Assembly (NCBI GenBank): GCA_030704615.1
Contig: CM060734.1
Span: 56,992,042 to 57,056,041, forward strand
DNA length: 64,000 bases
Source of the DNA: Takakia lepidozioides
Taxonomy: Eukaryota; Streptophyta; Takakiopsida; Takakiales; Takakiaceae
Reading direction: 5' to 3'
Notes under the pieces: generated by a model
The model's input: the letters and a program-made list of their open reading frames with translations, nothing else
What the model was told of the DNA's origin: nothing
Database searches by the model: none
Translations under genes and position numbers: made by a program
Part shown: in pieces, positions 46,496-56,367 of the stretch
How the letters are laid out: each line of letters begins with the position of its first letter
Numbering within the stretch: position 1 is the first letter of the stretch

Positions 46496-48532
46496 TTAAG
46501 CTGCATAATGCTGCAGATTACTCTTGAGAATATTTTTGGTTGCATGTTCAGCTATCTCCACATTGCCATGAATTCTGCAGGCACCAAGCAAAGCTCTCCA
46601 CACTTCAGTATCTGATTTGATTGGCATTTTGTTAATGAAGTCCTCTGCCTCATCCAATTGCCCAAAACGCCCAAGAAGGTCCACAATGCAGCCAAAATGC
46701 TCCACTGTAGGAGTAAGGCCATGATCTCGAGTCATTGAATTGAAGTAGTGACGGCCTTCATCAACCAGGCCTGCATGGCTACATGCTGAGAGAAGAGATA
46801 TAAAGGTGTTACTGTTTGGCTTCATGCCATCCAGTTGCCTCTGTTCGAATAACTGCAGGGCTTCCCTAGCATGCCCATTTTGAGCACATCCTGCAATCAT
46901 CGCATTCCAGGAAACCACATCTTGGTGAGCTATATTGTCAAACACTTTACGAGCACCCTTTATGCTCCCACATTTGGCATACATGTCAGCAAGGGCAGTC
47001 TCCAAGATGAGATCTGGCGCAACTCCAGCTTTGATCATGTCGGCGTGAACCTCTTTGCCCTTGTCTAGGGCTCCCAGGCTGCCACACGCATTGAGAATGC
47101 AGATGAATGTGATCTTGTCCGGTGTCACCCCTTCCTGTATCATTTGCTCATAGATCTCTATAGCCTCCCTACCACACCCATGCTGAGAATCATATCCTGC
47201 TATCATTGTAGTCCATGAGACCACATCTTGGTGAGCCATACTGTCAAACACTCGACGTGCATCCTCTAAGTTCCCGCATTTTGCATACATGTCAGCAAGG
47301 GCAGTCTCCAGAATGATGTCTTGTCCAATGCCAGCTTTGATGATGTTGGCATGGACCTCTTTGCCCTTTTCCAAGGCTCCCAGGCTTGCACATGCAAGGA
47401 GAACACAAATGAAGGTGATCTTGTCAGGCAGCACACCTTCCTGTAGCATCTGCCCATATATGTCCAAAGCCTCCCCACCACACCCATGTTCAGCATATCC
47501 TCCAATCATGGTGTTCCATGAGACCACATTTCGTTTACCCATGTTGTCGAACACTTCACGTGCATCCTTTATGCTCCCACATTTTGCATACATGTCAGTG
47601 AGAGCAGTCTCCAGAATGATATCCGGTGCAATTCCAGCTTTCCTGATTGCAGCATGTACCTCTTTGCCCTTTTCCAGGGCTCCCAGGCTGGAACATGCAC
47701 TGAGGAGGCAAATGAAGGTGACCTTGTCAGGTGTCACCCCATCTTGTATCATTTGCTCAAAGAGCTTGAAAGCCTCCCTACAGCATCCATGCTGAGCATA
47801 ACCTGCAATCATAGCATTCCATGAGACCACACTTCGTTTCACCATATTGTCGAACACTTGACGTGCATCCTTTAAGCTACTGCACTTGGCATACATGTCA
47901 ACAAGAGTGTTCTCCAGAGTGATATCTGGCGCAATGCCACTCCTGCTAATGTCAACATGGATCTCTTTGCCCTTGTCAAGAGCTCCAAGTGTGGCACATG
48001 CATTGAGAATGGAAATAAACGTGACCTTGTCAGGCATCATCCCTTCCTGTATCATTTGCTCATAGATCTCCAACGCCTCCCTACCACACCCATTCTTGGC
48101 ATATCCTGTGATCATTATTGTCCATGTAAACAAATTTCGTTCAGTCATGTTCTTAAACACTTGGTGTGCATCAACTATGCTCCCACACTTGGCATATATG
48201 TTGACAAGGGTGTTGAGTAGAAAAATATTTGGCTTGAATCCACTTTGGGTCATTTGGGCATGCACCCGCTTCCCCCCTGCTAGGTCTTTCAGGTTGCCGC
48301 ACTCCTGCAAGAGACAGACATAAGTATTGAAGTCTACCCAGAGGTCTGGTTGGTTCAAAATGTGCAGCGCCTCTTTTAGTCGTCCTGCCTTACATAATTT
48401 CCTCACATCCCCACAAGTGCTAGAAGAGTTCTTGTGTGATTCCTCGTACGGTCCTCTTTGAAAAGTCGTGATGGTGGAGATACTATTTCTGCCAGCAGTG
48501 TAATGTCCAACAAACAACACTGCCTGATTCAA
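46496..48532 (-). CDS. PLS-class pentatricopeptide repeat protein, C-terminally truncated
   Basis: A single exon encodes 678 residues. PPR proteins bind organelle RNA in a sequence-specific way; the PLS class usually directs C-to-U editing. From about residue 70 the protein is a series of P, L and S motifs (VHAQMTQSGFKPNIFLLNTL, NIYAKCGSIVDAHQVF, ...FTWTIMITGYAKNG). Five successive units of about 101 residues are very alike (VVSWNAMIAGYAQHGC, then PDKVTFICLLSACSSLGALEKGKEVHA, described here by its ends). The frame stops within the E1 motif (HATKNILKSN). The missing E/DYW part survives as decayed DNA next to it, so the protein could bind RNA but lacks its own deaminase. No strong transit peptide is visible in the first 40 residues. 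Confidence 0.9.
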   Translation of the reverse strand: MNQAVLFVGHYTAGRNSISTITTFQRGPYEESHKNSSSTCGDVRKLCKAGRLKEALHILNQPDLWVDFNTYVCLLQECGNLKDLAGGKRVHAQMTQSGFKPNIFLLNTLVNIYAKCGSIVDAHQVFKNMTERNLFTWTIMITGYAKNGCGREALEIYEQMIQEGMMPDKVTFISILNACATLGALDKGKEIHVDISRSGIAPDITLENTLVDMYAKCSSLKDARQVFDNMVKRSVVSWNAMIAGYAQHGCCREAFKLFEQMIQDGVTPDKVTFICLLSACSSLGALEKGKEVHAAIRKAGIAPDIILETALTDMYAKCGSIKDAREVFDNMGKRNVVSWNTMIGGYAEHGCGGEALDIYGQMLQEGVLPDKITFICVLLACASLGALEKGKEVHANIIKAGIGQDIILETALADMYAKCGNLEDARRVFDSMAHQDVVSWTTMIAGYDSQHGCGREAIEIYEQMIQEGVTPDKITFICILNACGSLGALDKGKEVHADMIKAGVAPDLILETALADMYAKCGSIKGARKVFDNIAHQDVVSWNAMIAGCAQNGHAREALQLFEQRQLDGMKPNSNTFISLLSACSHAGLVDEGRHYFNSMTRDHGLTPTVEHFGCIVDLLGRFGQLDEAEDFINKMPIKSDTEVWRALLGACRIHGNVEIAEHATKNILKSNLQHYAA

Positions 48533-49683
48533 TGCTGGAATCCTGCAAGGTCAAACTCTTATACATCAAATTCACATACCATCTGTATACTTCAAAGGAA
48601 CACCACTCCTTGCACACGTCTACATTTTTCGGCCTTACAAGAGAAATGCATCGAAAATATACTGCACCAATTCCTTGGAAGATGCAAATCATCATCAAAG
48701 CAATACCCATTGTGCTTTTGGCCTGGAGCTCCATGGTGTATATGAACATTACATCTATCACCAGATTGTGTTCGACCTTCTATCATGTCAGCTACCTCTG
48801 CTTTCACCCAAGGAGGGGCTGACCAACACTCAATCCAAAGGACCTCCTTTGTGCACTTATCTCTTAAGTCTGGTGATCTTGGACTTTCCTGTGGCAACCA
48901 GCTGAGAAACCTTAGATCAAATAGACACCCTTACAACCACCAAACCTCCAACCATTCCAAACAAGGTAAGAAAGACTGCTCACCTTATCAAACCTGTTGT
49001 CCCAGCACTGTAAGTAATATGAGAATAACTCCTGCCAGAGCATTTCTATCATTACTTGGGCTGCATGCAGAACTCCAAAACATGAGGAATCTCTCTCTCT
49101 ATAGGCCCACCCCCCACCCCCTGTGCTGCCCTTTCGCAAGTACATTCACATGCATCACATCGGTCGGATTGGGGAGTAGTGCGGCAGTGCTGAATATCCA
49201 CAAACGATAGATAACATGATGCCTACACCTTTCCTTTATCAACATGTGATCGGATTGTTCGTTGTCTATGCTCGCGAGTTTGTGAGCGGAGTTTCCATAC
49301 CATCGTCGATAGAAACTGTTAGAGAGTGTCGATATCCATGCTCTCTTCGGTAAAGTTATGCCAAGTCCAACCGACCTCCTTTCTCTCTGAACTCATGTGT
49401 TCCAAACTACTCTGATTATAGATACAAAGTCTACCTCTATATATAACACTCAGAAGATTTTGGCTGGAGCTGAAAACACTATGAACACAACATAGCTGAT
49501 TTGAACAATATCATCGACCATATCTGGAATTGGATCTGTGCCATGTGCTCAATATGCTGGAACATTCCAGTAGTGTCAGAAGCTAGATTAAGAGCTACCA
49601 GTCAAATGATTATTGTAGTTTAAAAAATGGTGTATAGCTGCCATTTCAGTGAGCTTTTCAGTGAAAGAACACATAACTAAATC
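48533..49683. other. Upstream region of the PPR gene
   Basis: Overlapping short frames on both strands with no recognisable domain. The PPR promoter should lie here, but no clear TATA box was identified. Confidence 0.35.
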
Positions 49684-49686
49684 TAC

Positions 49687-50047
49687 CTATCTGAGAAAGT
49701 GCTGCATGTCACCTTTATAGAGAGGCGGAGGCTCCAAAGAATCCAGAGAGAACTGAAATGTACAGTAGTAACAAAGGAATAACACCTCTGATATAACATT
49801 CACCCAGCAGAGATGAAAAATAAATCCAGCATTCCAGGTATCTAACAAGCAAGAAGAAGTGTTCTTCAGTTTCAATTTCCTGGTTGCGCCCTGTGCAAGC
49901 TGGACATAGGCGGTCCTCCCACTGCAGGTTTTCCCATCTGCCGGTCTCTATTCGTAGGCAAGGTTCTATCATCTCGGAGAACCAAGAATGTTTCTCGACG
50001 GAAATGGAGCTTTGTCGTGAGAAAGAGAAAGGCACCAAGGAGGACAA
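49687..50047 (-). mobile_element. LINE-like retrotransposon C-terminal fragment
   Basis: A minus-strand frame carries RLCPACTGRNQEIETEEHFFLL, a CxxC...H pattern of the type R-x-C-x2-C...E-x-E-HFLL found at the C-terminal end of some non-LTR retrotransposon proteins. No reverse transcriptase is attached. It overlaps the start of the SLY1 fragment on the other strand, so the junction of the two lies near 49990. Confidence 0.5.
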
Positions 50048-50615
50048 ATTGCGTCTTGCTGTAGTGTACTTGTTGGCTGCTGAAACTACACCCCCATCTG
50101 AAGTGGAGGCTGTGGAGTCAGTGCTCGCAGAGGTGGATCTTTCCGCTTATCTGTATGTGAAAGGGACAAAACCATTGAATATTCCGCTCTCTTCAGCACA
50201 AGCTGCTAATGGAAGCAACCTTGGTGTGTGGCATGAGAGAATCTATGAACTGGCCCTGAGTGCGGTGACTGCTGGAGTGAAAAGTCTCCTGTCAGGTGGG
50301 GTGGCTCTCACAAGAGCAGTGGAGGGCTTGATGGAGGTTAGACTGGCGCCTGACAACAGAATCATATCTTCTCTTTGATCCCAAAGCACCTAAGGTAATT
50401 CAGGTTGCAAGGGGCCCTTCAAGGAGGCCATTGTGTTTATGATTGGTGGGGGCAATTACCTTGAGTAGGGCAGTCTGCAGGAATTTGTACAACGACAGCA
50501 GCCTGCCAAAAATATTATCTATGGCACCACTGAAATTTTGTCTGGGAGAGAGTTTTTGGATCAGCTTGCTGTGCTTGGGCAGAAGATGGGGGTTGGAGGA
50601 ACCACTGCAAGGTCT
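49990..50615 (+). pseudogene. SLY1 (Sec1/Munc18 family) C-terminal fragment
   Basis: The plus-strand frame from about 50010 reads GTKEDKLRLAVVYLLAAETT, then AVTAGVKSLLSGG and ALTRAVEGLMEV. After a frame change near 50345 it continues with LLFDPKAPK, then GPFKEAIVFMIGGGNYLE, a stop (TAG at about 50465) and NIIYGTTEILSGREFLDQL to GQKMGVGGT. This is the C-terminal third of SLY1, the SM protein that assists SNARE assembly in ER-Golgi transport. The N-terminal two thirds is missing. No intron is visible in the retained part. It is a dead fragment, and a functional SLY1 is expected elsewhere. Confidence 0.85.
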
Positions 50616-51689
50616 ATGTCTTAGTTAAAGTAGGGTTTGTTTTACCATACATCTCCCTCTCCCTCTGCCCTGCCACTGCTGGATTCAGCAACATGATCTT
50701 GGGTTGCAAGGTTCACACTGTAGGTCAGTGTATTGAGTTGCTCAAACATAGCAGCTATTAATCTAGCAACAAGATGAAATTTGGAGGTGAAGGCCTATAT
50801 GCCCAAACCTGTCTTTGTAGGAGTCAATAGTTTTAGTCCTTGTGATTCAGTGGAAGTCTAGCATGATTGCTTGACTAGGAGGCATCCCTTGTCAAGAAAA
50901 TGTTGTACTGGAAAAAAGCTTGTTGGGTTGTGTATACTTCTTTGTTTCAGACCTTCATTGGGTCTGTCAAGGATTGTGATGTGTCGACTACCTTTGTCTG
51001 CTTTCTGGCTTGGTCTGGATTGTAATGAAGCCACAGGTTGTGGGGGTCATACTTCTTCTACCTTGGATGTGCCTATGGTTATCTCCATTTGAACATTGCT
51101 TATTACTCAAATTCGAGTTCCCCATTGTTTTAAACAGCTTTTGTTGGAACTTCAAAAGGTAACCAGTTTAATTACTTAAGGCCCAGGTTGGGAGGTACTG
51201 ATGATGTGCTTCTGATTTTGGATGCAGCCAAAGTCCCAGGAATGCATCGAAGCCTCACACTGACATATGATGACTTGTCACAAGCAACCTTGGGGATGGC
51301 ATCATGGGTCTACTGTTTAAGGGGTCTCTTGCTGATGGAATAGCAATCATAGTGCGCAGGATACAGAGTGGAGTGCTCAAGAAGAAGCATGTCAATGGTG
51401 TAGAGCTGCAGGCACTATTTAGAGTTCAGTACACAAACTCTTTGGCATTACGGAGTCATGTCAAAGCTAAACAGTCGACTCTTCTTGTTTATGGCTACGT
51501 GGTTAATGGTTCCCTTGAGCAGGCACTACATGGTGAGTCTTTCAATTTGCCTTGGTTTTTTTGTGTGATTTGCATGAGGACTTCCCCTCCTCTTCTACTA
51601 CCTTGTGTCGATAGAGGCTTTTTTGTGGGCCTCCCCATATGGTTCTTGGCCATCCAAGGTCTCCCATTTCAGCTGACACATTTAGGAAG
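50616..51689. other. Unassigned plus-strand stretch between gene fragments
   Basis: The frame from 51304 (GLLFKGSLADGIAIIVRRIQ) appears protein-like for about 80 codons but matches no family I recognise. It may be another captured exon. Confidence 0.3.
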
Positions 51690-51990
51690 TTGCACTCCCC
51701 TGGAGTTTGTCTCCCTTTCATTTGTGTTCTCAAGGCATGTGCCAGCCTGGCAGCCCTGGAAAAGGGCAGAGAGGTCCATGCTGCCATTGAAAGCTGGAAT
51801 CGTGCCAACTATCATTCTGGACACTACTCTGGTGGACATATATGCCAAGTGTGGGAGCATGAAGGATGCAAAGGCAATGTTCAACAGTATGGCTGAGCGA
51901 AATTTAGTCTCTTGGAATGTGATGATCGCAGGGTCTGCCCAGCATGGATGTGGGATTGAGGCATTGGAGCTGCAGTCACTTCCGACCAAG
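51690..51990 (+). pseudogene. PPR protein fragment
   Basis: One frame gives LKACASLAALEKGREVHAAI. After a one-base shift near 51790, another gives DTTLVDIYAKCGSMKDAKAM, then FNSMAERNLVSWNVMIAG. It covers about one PLS unit and is of the same subfamily as the PPR ORF at 46496-48532. Confidence 0.85.
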
Positions 51991-52101
51991 AAACTGGTAA
52001 TTCTCCACCAATTGTCACCTGTCTGTTTTCAGCATACAACAGATATAGCCTTTTAGTCATTCTGAGAATAATGTGTAATACTGTTGATGTACTACTCCTA
52101 G

Positions 52102-52310
<209 letters not shown>

Positions 52311-54170
52311 CAGCTGTAAATAATTCTCTAACCCTTCTCATTGCCCAAAACGATGTGGGAACCATAGGGAATCGGCCTAATAGGTCCAAACAATCCCCTA
52401 CCCTACGCCCTTAACACATAACCCCTAGCCTCTAGGTCCTAGGTTCAAACCCCTCCTAGAGCTAAAATGACTTGTCAAACAGCGGATGAAAAGTTGCATT
52501 TATCATCCCCTGGTCATCCATCCTACATCCATCCCATGGATGGAATACTGCTTATTTCATCCACCATCATCCATCCAACAAAAATCCTTACCCAAGGCCA
52601 CGTGTCAAAGATCCGGTGTCTCTCTCGTTTGAAACCCCAAAAGCCTTGGTTCGATTTCTATGGACTTTCCTCCCTCTTTCTCTTGCCGAGGTGTCTCGTA
52701 TTTCCCCGCAAAGCCATCTTGGCTCTAAGCCATCTCTTATGACTCTAAACGATGACACCGAAGTGACCTTGGCAGCCCCTTAGAATTCAAAACTAGCCAC
52801 CAAAAACTTCCTCCAATGCATCATCCATAAGCTTCAAGCTATATTAGTCTCCCCTAAAGAATTAAATGGTCAACCCCTTAATATGAAGGACCGCTGGGCA
52901 ACGGAAGATGCTTTTACCCAGCGGTCGTTGGGCTTGCTAGATGCGACGTGGCTCCATATCAGTGGCTCCGGCACGGGACCCGCACCCTGGTCCAAACCTT
53001 TAACCCGCTGGTAAAGGCTTAAGCGAGCAGATTCCCCCCCTTGGGAATTTGAACGGGCACCCTCCCCGGGACTGTCGCGCAGATCGACAGCCGTGGAACG
53101 CCAGTCAACTCACTCCCTCTTTGTCTCTTGGTTCGTGCTTAGTACCATGCAATAGCCACCCACCTTGGCTATAGACTTAGCCATTAAACCATCATCATGG
53201 CTCATCTTTAGCCCATCATGCATGAAAAAAAAAACCCCACCCATCCCCATAGCATGTCAACCATCTTTGGGTTTCACTAACCCTTGGGGTTAGTCAAACA
53301 ACACCAAAATAAACATGCTAGTCATTGAGACTAAAGCCCGCCCCCCACCCTAAGCTTACATGAGCTAGGGGGGTCTAAACTTGATGGAATTACACACAAA
53401 AAAATGGATTGGGAAGCTAATTAAATTTCCAGCGACATGGAACCAAGCAAAAAAATGACACAAAATATTCCTTCTTTCTACTTTCTTGATTTCCTCTCTC
53501 TTCCATGAGGGAAAATAAAGCCTAGTGAAGAGGACTAGAGAATGTTAGATCTAGTTGCTCTAGATTCTTTTTCTCTTACTTTCAAATGATAAAAGAAAAC
53601 TAACACCTCTATTTATTCCAAGCTTGAACTAGCTAATATTTGCATGGTTAGTCTTGGAGGTCAAGGGTTAGTACTTCATCACTTTGAACAACATCAAGGC
53701 CTATTGGCCAACATAAAGAGAACCCAAACTCACATTAGAGCCACCCCACTACATGGTTAGCACTCATAGGTTAGATCTTTACACTCTTAAGCCAAAAGAC
53801 AAAACATAGATAAAAAAGACAACTCCTTGGGCCTCTTGGCCACTAAGGAGAGTTGGTCTCTTTCTTTCCCAAGCTCCTACTACTCCTTGGGTAGTTAGGA
53901 CCAAGCTAAGATTAGATCTAAGTTTCCAACAACAATGGATAAGCAAGAGACAAGCAAAAAACACACACACATGAACAAGGGCTAAGCCTCTCTTCTCTCC
54001 ACTCAAAGGGGGTCACTTGGCTAAGTATGCTACCAAAACTTGAAGGGAAGGGGTAGTGCTCACCTCTCCTATGAGGCTTATTGCTCCTACCTCCTCTTCA
54101 CTCCTCGAGGGCTCACCACACTCTCAAATGACAAAACCTCTTTGCTTTCTGGGGAAGACGTTCTCTTTTT
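52311..54170. other. Non-genic stretch with small inverted repeat
   Basis: An inverted repeat, GACCGCTGGG...CCCAGCGGTC, lies at about 52890-52926 with a 17-base loop. A tRNA B-box-like GGTTCAAACCCC lies at about 52442. Otherwise this is low-complexity sequence with no recognisable gene. Confidence 0.4.
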
Positions 54171-54990
54171 CTTTGGGTGGCTACAAATTACTTGACTAAA
54201 TGGATAAAAGTCTGTCATTTGGTTACCAAGGATTCTGATTCAGTAGCACAAGTCTTCTTTGAGAAGATTGTGATGAGGCATGGTTGTCCTCTTAAAATCC
54301 TTACTGATAATGGCCGGGAATTTTGCAATGACCTCTTGAATATCATATGCTTTAATTTTGGGATCAAGCATGTGACTACAGCCCCCTACCATCCTCAAAC
54401 CAATGGTTTGACGGAGCGTTTCAATCAGACTTTCTGCCGAATGTTGGAAAAGAATGGCGAGATTGCAAGGGAGTGAGACATCTTCATTCCTCCTTTGGTC
54501 TTCGCTTATCGCACTGCTGTTCATGCTAGCACGAGGAAATCTTCTTTTGAGTTGTTTTATAGTAGACGATGTCTCTCATTTGCATCATATTCCACTGATT
54601 TCCACTGTTTCTGAGCCCGCGGACTTGACTGATTTTGTAGAGAGTCCATGCTAGGCACATGGTTTCGGTTAATGAAGCTAAGGCCAACATTGTTTTTGCT
54701 CAAGCAGTATAGGCTAGGAATTTTAACAAATGAGTTAAGTACACAGATCACTTCCATGAGAAACAGACTGTGTGCCCGTCTTCAACATGGACCGCATGCA
54801 TGCAAATCTAAGGGGAAGATTGACGATCCTTATTTGTTGTACAAGTTGCTTCGTGAGAGACGTGCTTTGATTTTGCCGCATGGACACAACACGGAAGCAC
54901 ATGAGGAGCCAGTGACACTTTTAGATTTGATTCATTCGGAGCTGGTTTTTGACTTGACATGCATCAATGTTGAGGGGCGATAGGTGGAAC
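54171..54990 (+). pseudogene. Ty3/gypsy integrase relic
   Basis: The integrase core is clear: ATNYLTKWIKVCHLVTKDSD, then ILTDNGREFCND (second catalytic aspartate) and APYHPQTNGLTERFNQTFCR (catalytic glutamate). Stops at 54474 and later and frame changes (FAYRTAVHASTRKSSFELFY in another frame) show decay. Coding-like sequence continues to about 54983. Reverse transcriptase is not seen upstream, so it is a 3' fragment of a polyprotein. Confidence 0.85.
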
Positions 54991-55263
54991 TCACTCCTCG
55001 TGGTACAGATGTTATGGAGGCTTCGGTTTTATAGGAGTCTTTTTTGAGACTTAGACCGATTTTCATTTTCAGATTGTAGTAGTTGTTTTGTAATTTAGTT
55101 TTTAGACTTAACATGAAGTTCCAACTTGTCCATACATGTAAGGTTTTCCTTTGCATGGGTTTTGTCCCACTGGTTTTCCCATGAAAGGTTTTCCACCCTA
55201 CGACGTTGGGGAACTTCATGGCGGGGTAAGATTATTATATTTTACCTCGCGGAGCTCAGATTT

Positions 55264-55310
55264 TTAAGGGGGGGGAAGAAGCCTTCACATATGTGATGGC
55301 GCATGTTCTC
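55264..55310 (+). mobile_element. Possible polypurine tract and 3' LTR start
   Basis: AAGGGGGGGGAAGAAG at 55266-55281, about 280 bases after the integrase relic, looks like a retrotransposon polypurine tract. A TG dinucleotide at 55292 or 55294 (TGTGATGGCGC) could begin an LTR. The LTR end was not found. Confidence 0.35.
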
Positions 55311-56367
55311 ATGGCCTGACTTTCAGCTTATTCATTACCTTCTGACAGGTTCATCCCATGCCATTAGTATTTACGGCAGGAGACCGTTATATACAACCTG
55401 ACCTGTATTTGTTTGAGGTTTATCCTAAAGCTTTGTGGCTTGCATCTGGACCTTTCATAGATTTACGGGCCAAATCTGTTTGTAATCTAGGTACCTGTGG
55501 CATGCTGCCACGTGGGGGTATTGCCTCACCCTGGGTTTTGGGTATAAGCTTGTTCCTGACCTTGAGTCAAGGCCTTTCTTCTCGTATGTACAACCTGTAC
55601 AGGCTTCTGGACGTGCTCTGTGAGCTTTGGACGTGTGTATGTTAGCTTTGCATATGTTGTATGTAGGATCTCTACATGTTCATCTCCTTTCTCGTGATGT
55701 AAAGCCCGTTCCTTCCGAGCTCTTACACCCCTAGTTTAATGTGTCCTTGTGAAGACGGAAAATCTCATTCAAGCACAAAACAAGCCTTCTCTTCACTAAT
55801 TTTTACTTATGATATTATTTGATATGTTAATTTACTAGTTTTCTTGCACTCGGCACGGCCCTGCACGGAAGGGGCTACTGTACTGTGGACACGTGGCCTT
55901 GACACACTAGATAAATACCCGTAATAATCACACTCTTATTATTATTTTAATGTTATATCATATTATCCGAACCGTACGGACGGACACGTGGCGAATACGT
56001 ACTCGCGTCATCGAGTCTTATTGTTTATAGACTGCTGTCAATGGGAGTAAGCCACGTGTGCATTGTGGAGCTCTTCACCACGGTAGATTGTACATTGACT
56101 GCGAGGAGTTGAATAATTCGGGGTGATAAAAGTAGAGTAGTGTAGTTACCTGGTCTGCCGCACGTATGGTAGCGCAGCGATGGTGTTTGTGGATTGCTGC
56201 TTGCTTCCCGCCCCGAAAGCTTGGACCCGCTCTTCACCCTCACGGCAAGCTTTTCTCTTTGTGTGCAGCTTGAACGTATCCAGGATACTGAGCGTAGTCG
56301 TTTCTTCCCGACACCATTGCATATAACAGGTCATATGAATGCTCCAGGTTTGGAGATGTGAGGGGCG
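55311..56367. other. Possible LTR remnant and REVEILLE upstream region
   Basis: No gene is recognised. The first part may be LTR sequence of the gypsy relic. The part from about 55860 should contain the promoter of the MYB gene that starts at 56368; no clear TATA box was found. Confidence 0.3.

Noticed and set aside
51304-52056. 250-codon ORF as a single gene
   Set aside because: It runs across a frameshifted PPR fragment and unrelated sequence; the PPR part changes frame within it.
52890-52945. Helitron 3' end (hairpin followed by CTAG)
   Set aside because: The stem has a 17-base loop, longer than usual, and CTAG is not followed by the expected T; no matching 5' TC end was identified.
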